A stretch of DNA of 64,000 nt from Prochlorococcus sp. AG-347-K16 (GTDB lineage: Bacteria > Cyanobacteriota > Cyanobacteriia > PCC-6307 > Cyanobiaceae): NCBI GenBank assembly GCA_003281405.1, contig QCCD01000003.1, positions 62,001 to 126,000 on the forward strand. Direction: 5' to 3'. How positions within the stretch are numbered: the first letter of the stretch is position 1; every line of letters begins with the position of its first letter. Shown here piece after piece: positions 19,594 to 29,385 of this stretch. The position numbers were made by a program, and so were the translations under genes. Under the pieces are notes generated by a model. That model was not told where the DNA came from. It made no database searches and saw only the letters and a list, made by a program, of their open reading frames with translations.

Positions 19594-20792
19594 AAAATAA
19601 AATTCATACTATTGAAGTTGAAAATAACGAAACTCAATCTGTAGAAAAAATTATTGAAAAAATTAGAGATAATAAAATTATTTATATAAAAAACAAATTT
19701 TATGAAGACAAAGATGTATTAGATTCAATTACTGAAAATGGGCCAGCAATTATCTTAAACAGTAGTGGGAGTTCTGGAAAACCGAGACAATGTTTTCACC
19801 ATTTAAATAATCTTAAATTATCTGCAACTACATCAGGTAAATGGCTAATAGAGCAAGGATTTGAATTACAAAACTGCTTAATTTTAAATACTTTACCCCT
19901 GAACCATATAAGTGGATTAATGCCAATTTTTAGAAGTCAAACTTGGGGATGTGATTGTATTAATATTTCCCCGAATTTGATAAAAAAAACTCGAGAACTT
20001 TTACTTTTCACAATTAAATTTAAAAAAAACAAAAAACACTTGATTACATCATTAGTACCTACCCAATTACAAAGACTTTTAGCTCAAAAAGATGGAATTA
20101 GTTGGCTAAAAATTTTTGATCTAATTTGGGTAGGTGGAGCTTCAATTTCAGACGAAACTGCAGAACAATGTATAAAAGAAAAAATAAAATTAGCACCTTG
20201 TTACGGCTCAACTGAAACAGCAGCAATGGTTACTAGTTTAAAACCAAAAGAATTCTTAATGGGTTTTAAAAATGTTGGAGAAATACTACCTGATACAAAA
20301 ATAAGAATTAACGCACAAGGATTAATCGAAATAAAATCAGCCAGAATTGGAATCGAAATAATAGATTCTTTAAAAACTGAAAATTTCAAAAATAAAAATG
20401 GGTGGTGGCAAACAAGTGATTTAGGTGAAATTAAGCAAATCAATAATTCTTACTATTTAAAATTTGTTGGAAGAAGTGATAATGCCTTTAATTCAGGAGG
20501 AGAAGTTGTTTTCCCTGAAGTAATTGAAACTAGATTAAATGATTTCATTATGAAAGAAAATATCCCAATTAATAAATTCAATATTGCGAAAGTATCTAAC
20601 AAATTATGGGGAAATAAAATTAAAGTAATAGTTGAATTTAGAGAACTTACAAATGATAAAAATATTGAAATTTCTTTAAATTTATTAAAAAATTTTTCTC
20701 AAAGTTGGCCTAAACATGAAAAGCCTGAAAAGTGGATTGTTAAAAACAAAAATAGCATTACAGAAAAAATAAACTATAAATTTAAAAAATAA
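19590..20792 (+). CDS. menE: o-Succinylbenzoyl-CoA synthetase (MenE), AMP-forming
   Basis: A roughly 400-residue acyl-CoA ligase of the ANL superfamily, shorter than typical MenE. The P-loop-like motif reads SSGSSGKPR. APCYGSTETAAMV is the A5 motif, and QTSDLGEI, GRSDNAFNSGGEVVFPEVIE and a C-terminal Lys-rich tail finish the pattern. I chose the ATG at 19590, which forms an ATGA overlap with the menC stop. An ATG at 19578 in the same frame would add four residues. It activates o-succinylbenzoate with CoA for ring closure by MenB, which is not in this window. Confidence 0.85.
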   Translation: MKNKIHTIEVENNETQSVEKIIEKIRDNKIIYIKNKFYEDKDVLDSITENGPAIILNSSGSSGKPRQCFHHLNNLKLSATTSGKWLIEQGFELQNCLILNTLPLNHISGLMPIFRSQTWGCDCINISPNLIKKTRELLLFTIKFKKNKKHLITSLVPTQLQRLLAQKDGISWLKIFDLIWVGGASISDETAEQCIKEKIKLAPCYGSTETAAMVTSLKPKEFLMGFKNVGEILPDTKIRINAQGLIEIKSARIGIEIIDSLKTENFKNKNGWWQTSDLGEIKQINNSYYLKFVGRSDNAFNSGGEVVFPEVIETRLNDFIMKENIPINKFNIAKVSNKLWGNKIKVIVEFRELTNDKNIEISLNLLKNFSQSWPKHEKPEKWIVKNKNSITEKINYKFKK

Positions 20793-20795
20793 TAA

Positions 20796-21248
<453 letters not shown>

Positions 21249-21257
21249 TTAAAGAAA

Positions 21258-22445
21258 TTATCTATCAACAGATCCCATAATGACATCTATTGAACCAAGA
21301 ATTGCCATAATATCAGCGATTTTGGCACCTTTAAGAATATGAGGCAATATTTGCAGATTATTTAAATCAGCTGCTCTGATTTTAAATCTCCATGGGGTAA
21401 CCTCATTATTTCCTTGAATAAATACACCTATTTCTCCTTTGCCGGACTCTAATCTTGTATATAATTCTCCGTTAGGAATTTTAAAAGTTGGAGCAACCTT
21501 CTTAGCTACATATTGATAGTCAATACCAAATATTTCACTTTTCTTATCTTCAGTCGACATTCTTTGAGCTTCTAAATTTTCTGTTGGACCTCCTGGAATC
21601 ATTTTGCAGGCTTGGCGAAGGATACTTAGTGATTGTCTCATCTCTTCAACTCTTACTCGATATCTCGCATAACAATCTCCTTCTTTTTCCGAAGCAATCT
21701 GCCAATCAAAATCGTCATAACATTCATAACTATCGACTTTCCTTAAATCCCAGGAAACTCCAGAAGCTCTAAGCATTGGCCCAGACAAAGACCAATTAAT
21801 TGCTTGGTCTCTTTGTATTGTTCCTAGACCTTCAATTCTTTTTCTAAAAATTGGATTATTTGTAATTAATTTTTCGTATTCATCTATCTTAGGACCAAAC
21901 CAATCGCAAAAGTCTATACATTTTTCTAACCATCCGTATGGGAGATCACATGCGACACCGCCTATCCTAAAAAAATTATTATTTATTAGCCTTTGTCCAG
22001 TAGCAGCTTCCCAGAGATCATAGATCATCTCTCTTTCTCTAAAAATATAGAAAAATGGAGTTTGAGCTCCTACGTCTGCTAAAAAGGGGCCAAGCCATAA
22101 AAGATGATTAGCAATACGATTAAGTTCGAGCATAAGAACTCTGATGTAACTAGCTCTTTTGGGAACTGGAATATTAGCTAATCTTTCAGGAGCATTTACT
22201 ACAATAGCTTCATAAAACATTCCTGCTGCATAATCCATTCTGCTTACATAAGGGACGTACATTACATTTGTTCTATTTTCAGCTATCTTTTCCATTCCTC
22301 TATGTAAATATCCAATTACTGGCTCACAATCAATGACATTCTCACCATCAAGAGTTACAACTAACCTTAAAACCCCATGCATTGAAGGATGGTGAGGGCC
22401 AAAATTGACCACCATTGGTTCTGTTCTAGTCTCTAGCTGAGCCAT
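21258..22445 (-). CDS. ndhH: NAD(P)H-quinone oxidoreductase subunit H
   Basis: A 395-residue 49-kDa-type subunit of the cyanobacterial NDH-1 complex, which passes electrons from ferredoxin to plastoquinone in cyclic flow and respiration. Conserved parts include [25 protein letters not shown] and the terminal IMGSVDR. It lies in the peripheral arm near the quinone site. It is isolated from the ndhA-I-G-E run later in the window. It is divergent from rsmH with 38 bp between start codons. Confidence 0.96.
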   Translation of the reverse strand: MAQLETRTEPMVVNFGPHHPSMHGVLRLVVTLDGENVIDCEPVIGYLHRGMEKIAENRTNVMYVPYVSRMDYAAGMFYEAIVVNAPERLANIPVPKRASYIRVLMLELNRIANHLLWLGPFLADVGAQTPFFYIFREREMIYDLWEAATGQRLINNNFFRIGGVACDLPYGWLEKCIDFCDWFGPKIDEYEKLITNNPIFRKRIEGLGTIQRDQAINWSLSGPMLRASGVSWDLRKVDSYECYDDFDWQIASEKEGDCYARYRVRVEEMRQSLSILRQACKMIPGGPTENLEAQRMSTEDKKSEIFGIDYQYVAKKVAPTFKIPNGELYTRLESGKGEIGVFIQGNNEVTPWRFKIRAADLNNLQILPHILKGAKIADIMAILGSIDVIMGSVDR

Positions 22446-22483
22446 TCGAAATTTAACTTCTAAACAAATCTTAGTCGAAAGTT

Positions 22484-23386
22484 ATGCAAACTGACCTATC
22501 TGATTCATCTTTTTTCAATCATCAATCAGTTATGACAGATGAGATTATGGCCTCATTAGAGCATTACCCACTTATACATAACAATCAACTTAAGGGAATA
22601 GACGCAACTTTAGGCGGAGGCGGGCACTCTTATCATTTATTGAGAAAATATTCGGATTTAAATATAATTGGACTTGATCAAGATCCATTCGCAAGAAAAT
22701 CAGCATTAAAAAAACTTGATGAGTTTAAAAGTAGGATTGATATAAGGGCTTCAAATTTTGCGGATTTTGTACCAAAAGAAAAAGTTTCTTTTGTGATTGC
22801 AGATCTTGGAGTAAATAGTAACCAACTTGATGACCCTAAAAGAGGATTTAGTTTCCAAAAAGATGGTCCGCTTGATATGCGCATGAATCCTTTGCTTGAT
22901 GTTGATGCAGAGGAATTAATTGAGGTTTTAAATGAAAAAGATCTAGCTAACCTAATCTATAAATATGGAGATGAGAGATTATCAAGAAAGATTGCTAGGA
23001 AAATAAAATTAGATTTGAAGGAAAATGGGAAATATTCTGGGACAAAAGAGTTAGCTTACTCTATTGCAGGCTGCTTCCCACCAAAACAAAGATATAAAAA
23101 AATACATCCAGCAACAAGAACATTTCAGGCACTAAGAATTGCTGTTAATAAAGAAATTGAAGTATTAGAAAAATTTTTGCAAGTAGTACCTGAATGGCTT
23201 TTGCCAGGGGGTATTATTTCTGTTATTAGTTTTCATTCTCTTGAGGATAGGTTAGTTAAAAGTTGTTTTAAGAATGATCAAAGACTAAAAAACCTGACAA
23301 AAAAGCCAATAACTCCTTCCGAAGAAGAAGTCGAACTTAATAAAAGAGCTAGAAGTGGAAAATTAAGAATTGCTCAATTAAAATAA
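22484..23386 (+). CDS. rsmH: 16S rRNA m4C1402 methyltransferase RsmH (MraW)
   Basis: A 300-residue SAM-dependent methyltransferase acting on C1402 in the ribosomal decoding centre. Signatures are the N-terminal NHQSVMTDEI, the SAM-binding DATLGGGGHS, ADLGVNSNQLDDPKRGFSF and the late VISFHSLEDRLVK. Length is normal. It is not beside mra/mur cell-wall genes as in many bacteria. It converges on the cysteine desulfurase gene with a 13-bp gap. Confidence 0.95.
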   Translation: MQTDLSDSSFFNHQSVMTDEIMASLEHYPLIHNNQLKGIDATLGGGGHSYHLLRKYSDLNIIGLDQDPFARKSALKKLDEFKSRIDIRASNFADFVPKEKVSFVIADLGVNSNQLDDPKRGFSFQKDGPLDMRMNPLLDVDAEELIEVLNEKDLANLIYKYGDERLSRKIARKIKLDLKENGKYSGTKELAYSIAGCFPPKQRYKKIHPATRTFQALRIAVNKEIEVLEKFLQVVPEWLLPGGIISVISFHSLEDRLVKSCFKNDQRLKNLTKKPITPSEEEVELNKRARSGKLRIAQLK

Positions 23387-23399
23387 AAACCAATAATTT

Positions 23400-24545
23400 C
23401 TATCGTAATGATCTGATTGTATTTGTAAGAATATGAATTGCTTGTTTTATATCTTTTGAATTAGTACTTAATCCAATACTTAACCTTATTGAAGATTCTG
23501 CTTCTTTGAGAGATCTACCTAAGGCTAGTAAAACATGAGATGGTTCACCACTACTACATGCAGATCCAGTAGAACAAATTATTTTAGATTTTAAAAGTTT
23601 ATGAAACTTTGCTCCGTTTAAATCCAATACAGTCAAATTTAAATTGTGAGGTAATCTTTTTTCTATGGAGCCATTAATTAATAAACCAGAATTATTTTTT
23701 AACAACCCCTCTAAAAGGTTATTTCTATAAAAAAGTAATTTCTCAGCATTATTTTTTTGATTAAGAACTGCTATCTCTATTGCTTTAGCAAAGCCAACTA
23801 CTAAAGGAAGAGGTAATGTGCCAGACCTCAGACCATATTCCTGACCTCCTCCAACAATTAAAGGCTCAAGATTAATTTCTTCATCAATCAAAAGAAGTCC
23901 TATCCCTTTAGGACCATATATTTTGTGAGAACTAATCGTTATCATATTTACGTCTGATAAAAGATTGTCTAACTCGATATAACCTAAACATTGTGCGAAA
24001 TCAGAGTGCAAAGTTATTCCCCTCGATTTACATATCTTTGAAATATTCTCTAGAGGCTGAATAACTCCAATTTCGTTATTTGCCAACATGACACTAACCA
24101 GAAATGTATCTTCTCTTATATTTTTTTTGAATTGTTCTTCTGAAATTAAGCCATCTTTCTCAGGATTAATTTCTGTAACCATAAATCCCTCTTTTTTAAG
24201 ATGGTTAAGAGGCTCCAAAACAGCTTTATGCTCTGTTTTTAAGGTAATAATATGTCCATAATTTCCTGTCTTTTTATAGAAATTTCTAGCAAAACCTAAT
24301 AAGGCTAAGTTATTAGATTCAGTTGCCCCACTTGTAAAAATAACTTTTTTATTCTTAAGAAATAAACTTTGTTCTATTTTTTCTCTTGAGGCTTCCAATA
24401 TAGCGCTTGCATTAATCCCCGCCAAATTAGATTTATTTGCAGGGTTAGAAAATATCTCACTCCAAAAAGGCTTCATAGAATCAACGACATCTTTAGAGCA
24501 AGGAGTCGAAGATTGATAGTCTAGTAGTATGGGAGTTGATAGCAT
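23400..24545 (-). CDS. nifS: Cysteine desulfurase, NifS/IscS type
   Basis: A 381-residue class V aminotransferase that takes sulfur from cysteine for Fe-S clusters and thiolated tRNA. The PLP-binding Lys is in SSHKIYGPKGIGLL and the persulfide-forming Cys in STGSACSSGEPSHVL, on the long flexible loop typical of IscS/NifS rather than SufS. No scaffold gene (iscU, sufB) lies next to it. It is divergent from the Rre1-type regulator, with about 60 bp between starts. Confidence 0.88.
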   Translation of the reverse strand: MLSTPILLDYQSSTPCSKDVVDSMKPFWSEIFSNPANKSNLAGINASAILEASREKIEQSLFLKNKKVIFTSGATESNNLALLGFARNFYKKTGNYGHIITLKTEHKAVLEPLNHLKKEGFMVTEINPEKDGLISEEQFKKNIREDTFLVSVMLANNEIGVIQPLENISKICKSRGITLHSDFAQCLGYIELDNLLSDVNMITISSHKIYGPKGIGLLLIDEEINLEPLIVGGGQEYGLRSGTLPLPLVVGFAKAIEIAVLNQKNNAEKLLFYRNNLLEGLLKNNSGLLINGSIEKRLPHNLNLTVLDLNGAKFHKLLKSKIICSTGSACSSGEPSHVLLALGRSLKEAESSIRLSIGLSTNSKDIKQAIHILTNTIRSLR

Positions 24546-24604
24546 TATGTTTAGTATATAAAATTCTGTTTATTACTAGAAAATCAAATTAAAGAATTAA
24601 AAAA

Positions 24605-25333
24605 ATGAATGAAATTAATCTAATAAATAATGAACCTATAAGAAAATCAAGAATTTTATTAGTTGATGATGAGCCTGGTTTAAGAACAGCTGTTAAAACA
24701 TTTCTAGAAGATGAAGGCTTTGAAATATTTATTGCAGTTGATGGAGAGGATGGTTGGGAAAAAGCTCAAACAGTCTTCCCCGATTTGATAATTAGCGATG
24801 TTATGATGCCTCGAGCCAACGGTTATGCTTTATTAGAAAAAATTAGAGAGGATGAAAAATTAGGAGGAACTCCAGTTATTTTTCTAACTGCAAAAGGAAT
24901 GACCCTAGACAGAACAGAAGGTTATCTTGCAGGAGTTGATGATTATATTTCCAAACCTTTCGATCCCGATGAATTGGCTGCAAGAGTCAAAAATGTAATC
25001 AACAGACAAGAACGCTTATTAAAAGAAGCGGCACGATTCGCAGATATTGACGTAAGCAAAATGGCAAAACAAATTACTGAAATAAAATCTATGCTCACAG
25101 ACCAAAACCAGACTAATCCAGAAAATAAAATAAATCTTCCTAGTTTTACTCCAAGAGAAGCAAGTGTACTTCAACTAGTAGCAGAGGGGCTGATGAACAA
25201 GGAAATTGCAAGGCAGCTTGAAACATCTATTAGAAATGTTGAGAAATATGTAAGTAGACTTTTTATTAAGACAGGTACGTCTAGCAGAACCGAATTAGTT
25301 CGTTATGCACTTGAAAATCATTTAGTAAAATGA
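24605..25333 (+). CDS. ycf29: NarL-type response regulator, Rre1/Ycf29-like
   Basis: A 242-residue two-component regulator. The receiver domain (about 15-130) has the acidic pair DDE, the phosphorylated Asp at about 65 (IISDVMMP) and the Lys in YISKPFDPDE. A linker leads to a LuxR/GerE helix-turn-helix (about 175-240, FTPREASVLQLVAEGLMNKEIA). This matches Rre1/Ycf29, which works with the Hik2 kinase in stress responses of other cyanobacteria; that assignment is by recognition. No sensor kinase is adjacent. Confidence 0.78.
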   Translation: MNEINLINNEPIRKSRILLVDDEPGLRTAVKTFLEDEGFEIFIAVDGEDGWEKAQTVFPDLIISDVMMPRANGYALLEKIREDEKLGGTPVIFLTAKGMTLDRTEGYLAGVDDYISKPFDPDELAARVKNVINRQERLLKEAARFADIDVSKMAKQITEIKSMLTDQNQTNPENKINLPSFTPREASVLQLVAEGLMNKEIARQLETSIRNVEKYVSRLFIKTGTSSRTELVRYALENHLVK

Positions 25334-25337
25334 AATA

Positions 25338-26036
25338 TTAAATTTTTTCGAATTCAATTAGTTTTGAAAAATAAAAAGGAGCTTGATTTAATTTCTTTTT
25401 AACCACTTTAAATCCTTTTTCTTTAGCAGCATTAATAATACCCTTTTCTTTCAATGTATATGCTCTTGTAGTTTTACTTGGCCCAGGAAATAATTTCCCA
25501 ATATTTTTTAGAACCGCAAGAACTGGAGTATAAGGAGCAAAGCTAACGATTAGTTTTTCTTTGCTTAAATCGCATAGATGTTGAACCATTTCTTCTGCGA
25601 CCGGTTGAGGATAATGAATAAATACATCCAAACAAACTACAACATCAAATAATCCTTTTAATTTTTCCAGATCACAGACTTTATAATTAATTTTACCTTG
25701 ATTCAAACCTAATTCATCAATGCGTTTCTTTGTTTCTTTAATCATTTCAGAAGAAATATCACTCACCTGTAGTTCTTTTATACCAAGTTTTAGTAAAGGT
25801 ATGGAAAGACTTCCTACACCACATCCTGCATCACAATAACTTTTTTTTGTTAGTTTAGGATAATTTTTGATGTATGAGACTACATCATCTACAGTTTTTT
25901 GATGTCCTTTCCTAATATTTTTCTGAACTGTATTAATTTCATCAGATTTGCTATAAATTTTATTCCATCTTTCAAAGCCAGTCCCATTAAAATACTCCCT
26001 AACTTCACTTTTTTCGATCATCTTATTTGACGTCAT
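25338..26036 (-). CDS. chlM: Mg-protoporphyrin IX methyltransferase
   Basis: A 232-residue SAM-dependent methyltransferase of chlorophyll synthesis, which makes Mg-protoporphyrin IX monomethyl ester. The start region EVREYFNGTGFERWNKIY and the SAM motif YCDAGCGVGSLSIPL are typical of ChlM/BchM. FAPYTPVLAVLKNIGKLFPGPSKTTRAY is also strongly conserved. It probably acts at the thylakoid or inner membrane. It converges on the Rre1-like gene (4-bp gap) and is divergent from purE. Confidence 0.95.
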   Translation of the reverse strand: MTSNKMIEKSEVREYFNGTGFERWNKIYSKSDEINTVQKNIRKGHQKTVDDVVSYIKNYPKLTKKSYCDAGCGVGSLSIPLLKLGIKELQVSDISSEMIKETKKRIDELGLNQGKINYKVCDLEKLKGLFDVVVCLDVFIHYPQPVAEEMVQHLCDLSKEKLIVSFAPYTPVLAVLKNIGKLFPGPSKTTRAYTLKEKGIINAAKEKGFKVVKKKLNQAPFYFSKLIEFEKI

Positions 26037-26125
26037 AATATTCTATGAAAATTTATTCTTTTTATACTAACTAACTGGCGCCAAATTAATTGCACGCCAT
26101 TATAGGAAAGAATTGATTTGTTATT

Positions 26126-26662
26126 TTGTCAGAATTGAATTCTAAAGATATTTATAAAATTGCTGTCGTAATGGGTAGTGATTCAGATCTAAAAACATTG
26201 AAACCAGCCATTGATATTTTAAGAGAATTTGGAATAAATACTGAAGTTAGTATACTTTCTGCCCATCGAACACCTATTGAAATGATGGAATATGCAAAAA
26301 ATGCAGAATCAGAAAGCATAAAAGTAATAATTGCCGGTGCTGGAGGTGCTGCTCATCTTCCGGGAATGCTGGCATCCATAACTTGCATTCCTGTAATTGG
26401 AGTACCAGTAGAGAGTAAGACACTTAAGGGGATTGACTCTCTTTTATCAATAGTTCAAATGCCCGCTGGGATTCCAGTTGCAACAGTGGCAATTAATGGA
26501 GGTCAGAATGCTGGATTATTGGCAATAGAGATGATAAGTTTATTTGATGAATCCATAAAGAAAAATTTAAAAGAATTCAGAGAAAATCTACATACGCAGG
26601 TCAGAGCTAAAAATAGTAAGTTATCAACTATTGGACCTGACAATTATCTTCAAAATAAATAA
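26126..26662 (+). CDS. purE: N5-carboxyaminoimidazole ribonucleotide mutase (PurE)
   Basis: A 178-residue PurE of the class I type, acting on N5-CAIR in purine synthesis. Signatures are VVMGSDSDLKTLKPA, SAHRTP, AGAGGAAHLPGM and TVAINGGQNAGLLA. The start is TTG at 26126, with the first ATG within the VVMGSDSD motif, so TTG is needed to include the first strand. It is divergent from chlM over an 89-bp gap that contains a G+C-rich palindrome TGGCGCCA (26076-26083). Confidence 0.92.
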   Translation: MSELNSKDIYKIAVVMGSDSDLKTLKPAIDILREFGINTEVSILSAHRTPIEMMEYAKNAESESIKVIIAGAGGAAHLPGMLASITCIPVIGVPVESKTLKGIDSLLSIVQMPAGIPVATVAINGGQNAGLLAIEMISLFDESIKKNLKEFRENLHTQVRAKNSKLSTIGPDNYLQNK

Positions 26663-26676
26663 GCTGATATTCTTTA

Positions 26677-27300
26677 TTAGGCCTTGTTAAGAAAGTTTTG
26701 TTTTTTTAGGTAGTTAATAACTTTTTCAACGGAATCATTTAAATCTAACGAACCTGTATCAACAACAATTTCTGGATTATTAGGCGCTTCATATGGACTA
26801 GAAATCCCTGTAAATTCCTTAATTTCACCCAAACGAGCTTTCTTATAAAGACCTTTAGTATCCCTATTTTCGCAAACTGTGATATCTGCAGAACAATAAA
26901 CTTCAATAAAATCATTAGATCCAATAATTTTTCTCACTTTATCTCTATCGCTAATAAATGGTGAAACGAATGCTGTAATAGTTATTATCCCAGCATTCAT
27001 AAATAAATTCGCAACTTCTCCAATTCTTCTTATATTTTCTTCTCTATCTTCATCCGAAAAACCAAGATCTTTACATAAACCGTGTCTAATATTATCTCCA
27101 TCCAACAAGTAAGTCGAAAAACCATCTAAGTGTAAAACTTCATTTAAAGCGTTTGCTAAAGTACTTTTACCAGAGCCAGATAAACCTGTAAACCATATCA
27201 CCATACCTTTATGACCTCTCATTTTCTCTAACTTTTCTCTATCAATAGTTAAATTGTGCCACTTTATGTTGGTTGACTTTGTTTGATCTTGTTCTTTCAT
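26677..27300 (-). CDS. cysC: Adenylylsulfate kinase
   Basis: A 207-residue APS kinase that phosphorylates adenosine 5'-phosphosulfate to PAPS for sulfate assimilation or sulfation. The P-loop GLSGSGKSTLANAL is followed by LLDGDNIRHGLCKDLGFSDEDREENIRR, highly characteristic of CysC. EVYCSADITVCENRDTKGLYKKAR and FTGISSPYEAP complete the pattern. It is downstream of the SUI1 gene on the same strand. Confidence 0.95.
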   Translation of the reverse strand: MKEQDQTKSTNIKWHNLTIDREKLEKMRGHKGMVIWFTGLSGSGKSTLANALNEVLHLDGFSTYLLDGDNIRHGLCKDLGFSDEDREENIRRIGEVANLFMNAGIITITAFVSPFISDRDKVRKIIGSNDFIEVYCSADITVCENRDTKGLYKKARLGEIKEFTGISSPYEAPNNPEIVVDTGSLDLNDSVEKVINYLKKQNFLNKA

Positions 27301-27341
27301 TACTTGGACTATTAAAATTAAAAACTATCCTAACCCTTGCT

Positions 27342-27653
27342 TCATAAATTATGAAATCCCTCTTTACGAAGAAACTCAATTGATTTCGATACCATATCAC
27401 CCTGTAACTGGATATTACTATCAATTAATGTTCCCCCAGTACCACAAAAAACTTTAATTTTTTTTAGTAATTCTTTTAATAAGATTTCATCCTCAGTCCC
27501 TAACCCCTTAATTAAAGTAATAGTCTTACCCTTTTTACCTTTTTTTTGTTTTGAAATATTTATTTTTGATCTTTTATCAAAAGTATCTACCTTAGCTATT
27601 TCTTCAGATTTTTTTTCTTGATTATCAAATTCTATCCAATTCTTTTTTCCCAT
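27342..27653 (-). CDS. SUI1/YciH-type translation initiation factor
   Basis: A 103-residue eIF1/SUI1-fold protein with a charged N-terminal tail and a C-terminal SUI1 domain: TLIKGLGTEDEILLKELLKKIK, then KVFCGTGGTL and IQLQGD. Bacterial YciH-type proteins resemble eukaryotic eIF1 and may influence start-codon fidelity or stress translation; the role in cyanobacteria is not firmly known. It is 41 bp upstream of cysC and divergent from trpB. Confidence 0.85.
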   Translation of the reverse strand: MGKKNWIEFDNQEKKSEEIAKVDTFDKRSKINISKQKKGKKGKTITLIKGLGTEDEILLKELLKKIKVFCGTGGTLIDSNIQLQGDMVSKSIEFLRKEGFHNL

Positions 27654-27701
27654 TATTTTAAATATAATCTATAGTTAGTTAATACTTATTCTATAGAAAA
27701 A

Positions 27702-28946
27702 GTGGTAAGTACATTTTCTCGCAAAGATCAAAACTATAAAAATGAAGATTTAAATCAACCTTCCAAAGAGGGAAGATTTGGAAAATATGGTGGTCAATAT
27801 GTTCCTGAAACACTAATGCCTGCTCTTTTTGAGCTTGAAAAAGCTGCATCAAATGCATGGAAAGATAAACTTTTTGTAAAAGAATTAAATCATCTTCTTA
27901 AGACTTATGTAGGCAGAGAAACACCACTTTATGAAGCCAAAAGACTCACTGAACATTACAAAACTAAAAAAGCAACTCCAACAATATGGCTTAAAAGAGA
28001 AGATTTAAATCATACTGGTGCTCACAAAATTAATAATGCCCTTGGTCAAGCTTTATTAGCAATAAGAATGGGCAAAAAAAGAATAATTGCAGAAACTGGA
28101 GCAGGTCAGCATGGAGTTGCTACGGCTACTGTTTGTGCGAGATTTGGCTTGAAATGCATTATTTATATGGGTGCTGAAGACATAAAAAGGCAATCCCTTA
28201 ACGTCTTCAGAATGAAACTTCTAGGAGCTGAAGTTAAAGTTGTAAATTCAGGAACTGCAACACTTAAGGATGCTACTAGTGAAGCCATTAGAGATTGGGT
28301 TTCTAATGTCGAAACCACACACTACATTTTAGGATCTGTAGCAGGTCCACACCCTTTCCCAAAGATTGTGCGAGATTTTCATGCAGTTATAGGTGAAGAA
28401 ACTAAAAAACAATGTTTGGAATCATTTGGATCTTTTCCTGATATTTTGCTTGCTTGTGTAGGTGGGGGATCAAATGCAATGGGTCTTTTCCATCCTTTTG
28501 TTAAAGAAACTTCTGTGCGTCTTATTGGAGTTGAAGCCGCAGGAAGCGGAGTTGATACTGACAAACATGCTGCCACTATCACTAAAGGGTCAGTTGGAAT
28601 TTTGCATGGATCAATGAGTCTTCTCTTGCAAGATGACAATGGTCAAGTACAAGAAGCTCACTCAATAAGTGCAGGTTTAGATTACCCTGGAGTAGGTCCT
28701 GAACATAGCCATTTAAAAGATATAGGTAGAGCAGAATATGGATCCGTCACAGATCAAGAAGCTTTAGACGCTTTGAAACTTGTTAGTGAGCTAGAAGGAA
28801 TTATACCTGCACTTGAAACTTCCCATGCATTTGCTTGGTTAGATAAATTATGCCCTACTCTTAAAAAAGATACTCATATAGTTATCAATTGCTCTGGTAG
28901 AGGCGACAAAGATGTTAATACTGTTGCATCTTCATTAGATATTTAA
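27702..28946 (+). CDS. trpB: Tryptophan synthase beta subunit
   Basis: A 414-residue PLP enzyme joining indole and serine to form tryptophan. It opens with [17 protein letters not shown]. The PLP-binding Lys is in [13 protein letters not shown], and [22 protein letters not shown] and the closing NCSGRGDKD are all present. The start is GTG. trpA and the other trp genes are not adjacent. The 3' end abuts the rhodanese gene, where a possible bidirectional hairpin terminator lies. Confidence 0.96.
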   Translation: MVSTFSRKDQNYKNEDLNQPSKEGRFGKYGGQYVPETLMPALFELEKAASNAWKDKLFVKELNHLLKTYVGRETPLYEAKRLTEHYKTKKATPTIWLKREDLNHTGAHKINNALGQALLAIRMGKKRIIAETGAGQHGVATATVCARFGLKCIIYMGAEDIKRQSLNVFRMKLLGAEVKVVNSGTATLKDATSEAIRDWVSNVETTHYILGSVAGPHPFPKIVRDFHAVIGEETKKQCLESFGSFPDILLACVGGGSNAMGLFHPFVKETSVRLIGVEAAGSGVDTDKHAATITKGSVGILHGSMSLLLQDDNGQVQEAHSISAGLDYPGVGPEHSHLKDIGRAEYGSVTDQEALDALKLVSELEGIIPALETSHAFAWLDKLCPTLKKDTHIVINCSGRGDKDVNTVASSLDI

Positions 28947-28965
28947 TCAATACCTTGGTATTGAT
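28946..28965. terminator. Possible bidirectional hairpin terminator, trpB / rhodanese
   Basis: ATCAATACCTTGGTATTGAT forms an 8-9 bp perfect stem. On the plus strand it has a CUUG tetraloop, a known stable loop. It lies exactly at the junction of two convergent genes whose stops are adjacent. No strong U-run follows on either side, so it may protect 3' ends rather than terminate. Confidence 0.45.
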
Positions 28966-29297
28966 GGGTCAATATATCTACTCCATCCATCAATACCCTC
29001 CTCCAAATTCCATATTTCGCTCACAATATTATTATCCAAGCACCATTGAGAAAAGTTATAACTTCTTATTCCTGCATGACAAGTCACTACAATTTCTCTA
29101 TCTAATAAACCAGCAAATATTTCTTCAACATATTCACAGGTGACTTTACTAATTGGTATGTGTAAAAATTCTTTTGAGAAACGAGCAAGTTCAAGCTCTG
29201 ACTGCTCTCTTACATCAATTAAGACTGGATCTTCTTTCTCAGAATTAAACCAATCATTGAGACTAGAAGCATTTATAGATTTTGGATAACTTCCCAA
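28947..29297 (-). CDS. Rhodanese-domain protein
   Basis: A 116-residue single-domain rhodanese. LIDVREQSELELARF is the conserved first block. The active-site loop CHAGIRS carries the catalytic Cys, and GIDGWSRYIDPSIPRY forms the C-terminus. Such proteins move sulfane sulfur or act in thiol-based signalling; the acceptor is unknown. It is convergent with trpB without any gap, and its last codons form half of the hairpin at that junction. Confidence 0.88.
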   Translation of the reverse strand: MGSYPKSINASSLNDWFNSEKEDPVLIDVREQSELELARFSKEFLHIPISKVTCEYVEEIFAGLLDREIVVTCHAGIRSYNFSQWCLDNNIVSEIWNLEEGIDGWSRYIDPSIPRY

Positions 29298-29385
29298 TTT
29301 ATAGGATAAATTATGTGTTATTTACAATTTAATAAATTAAGTTGCAGTAGGAAGTTTATTGTTAAAAATAAAATAAACATTGATA

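Noticed and set aside
26076-26083. TGGCGCCA palindrome between chlM and purE
   Set aside because: Only 8 bases; G+C-rich in an AT-rich gap, but no second copy or known regulator match was seen.
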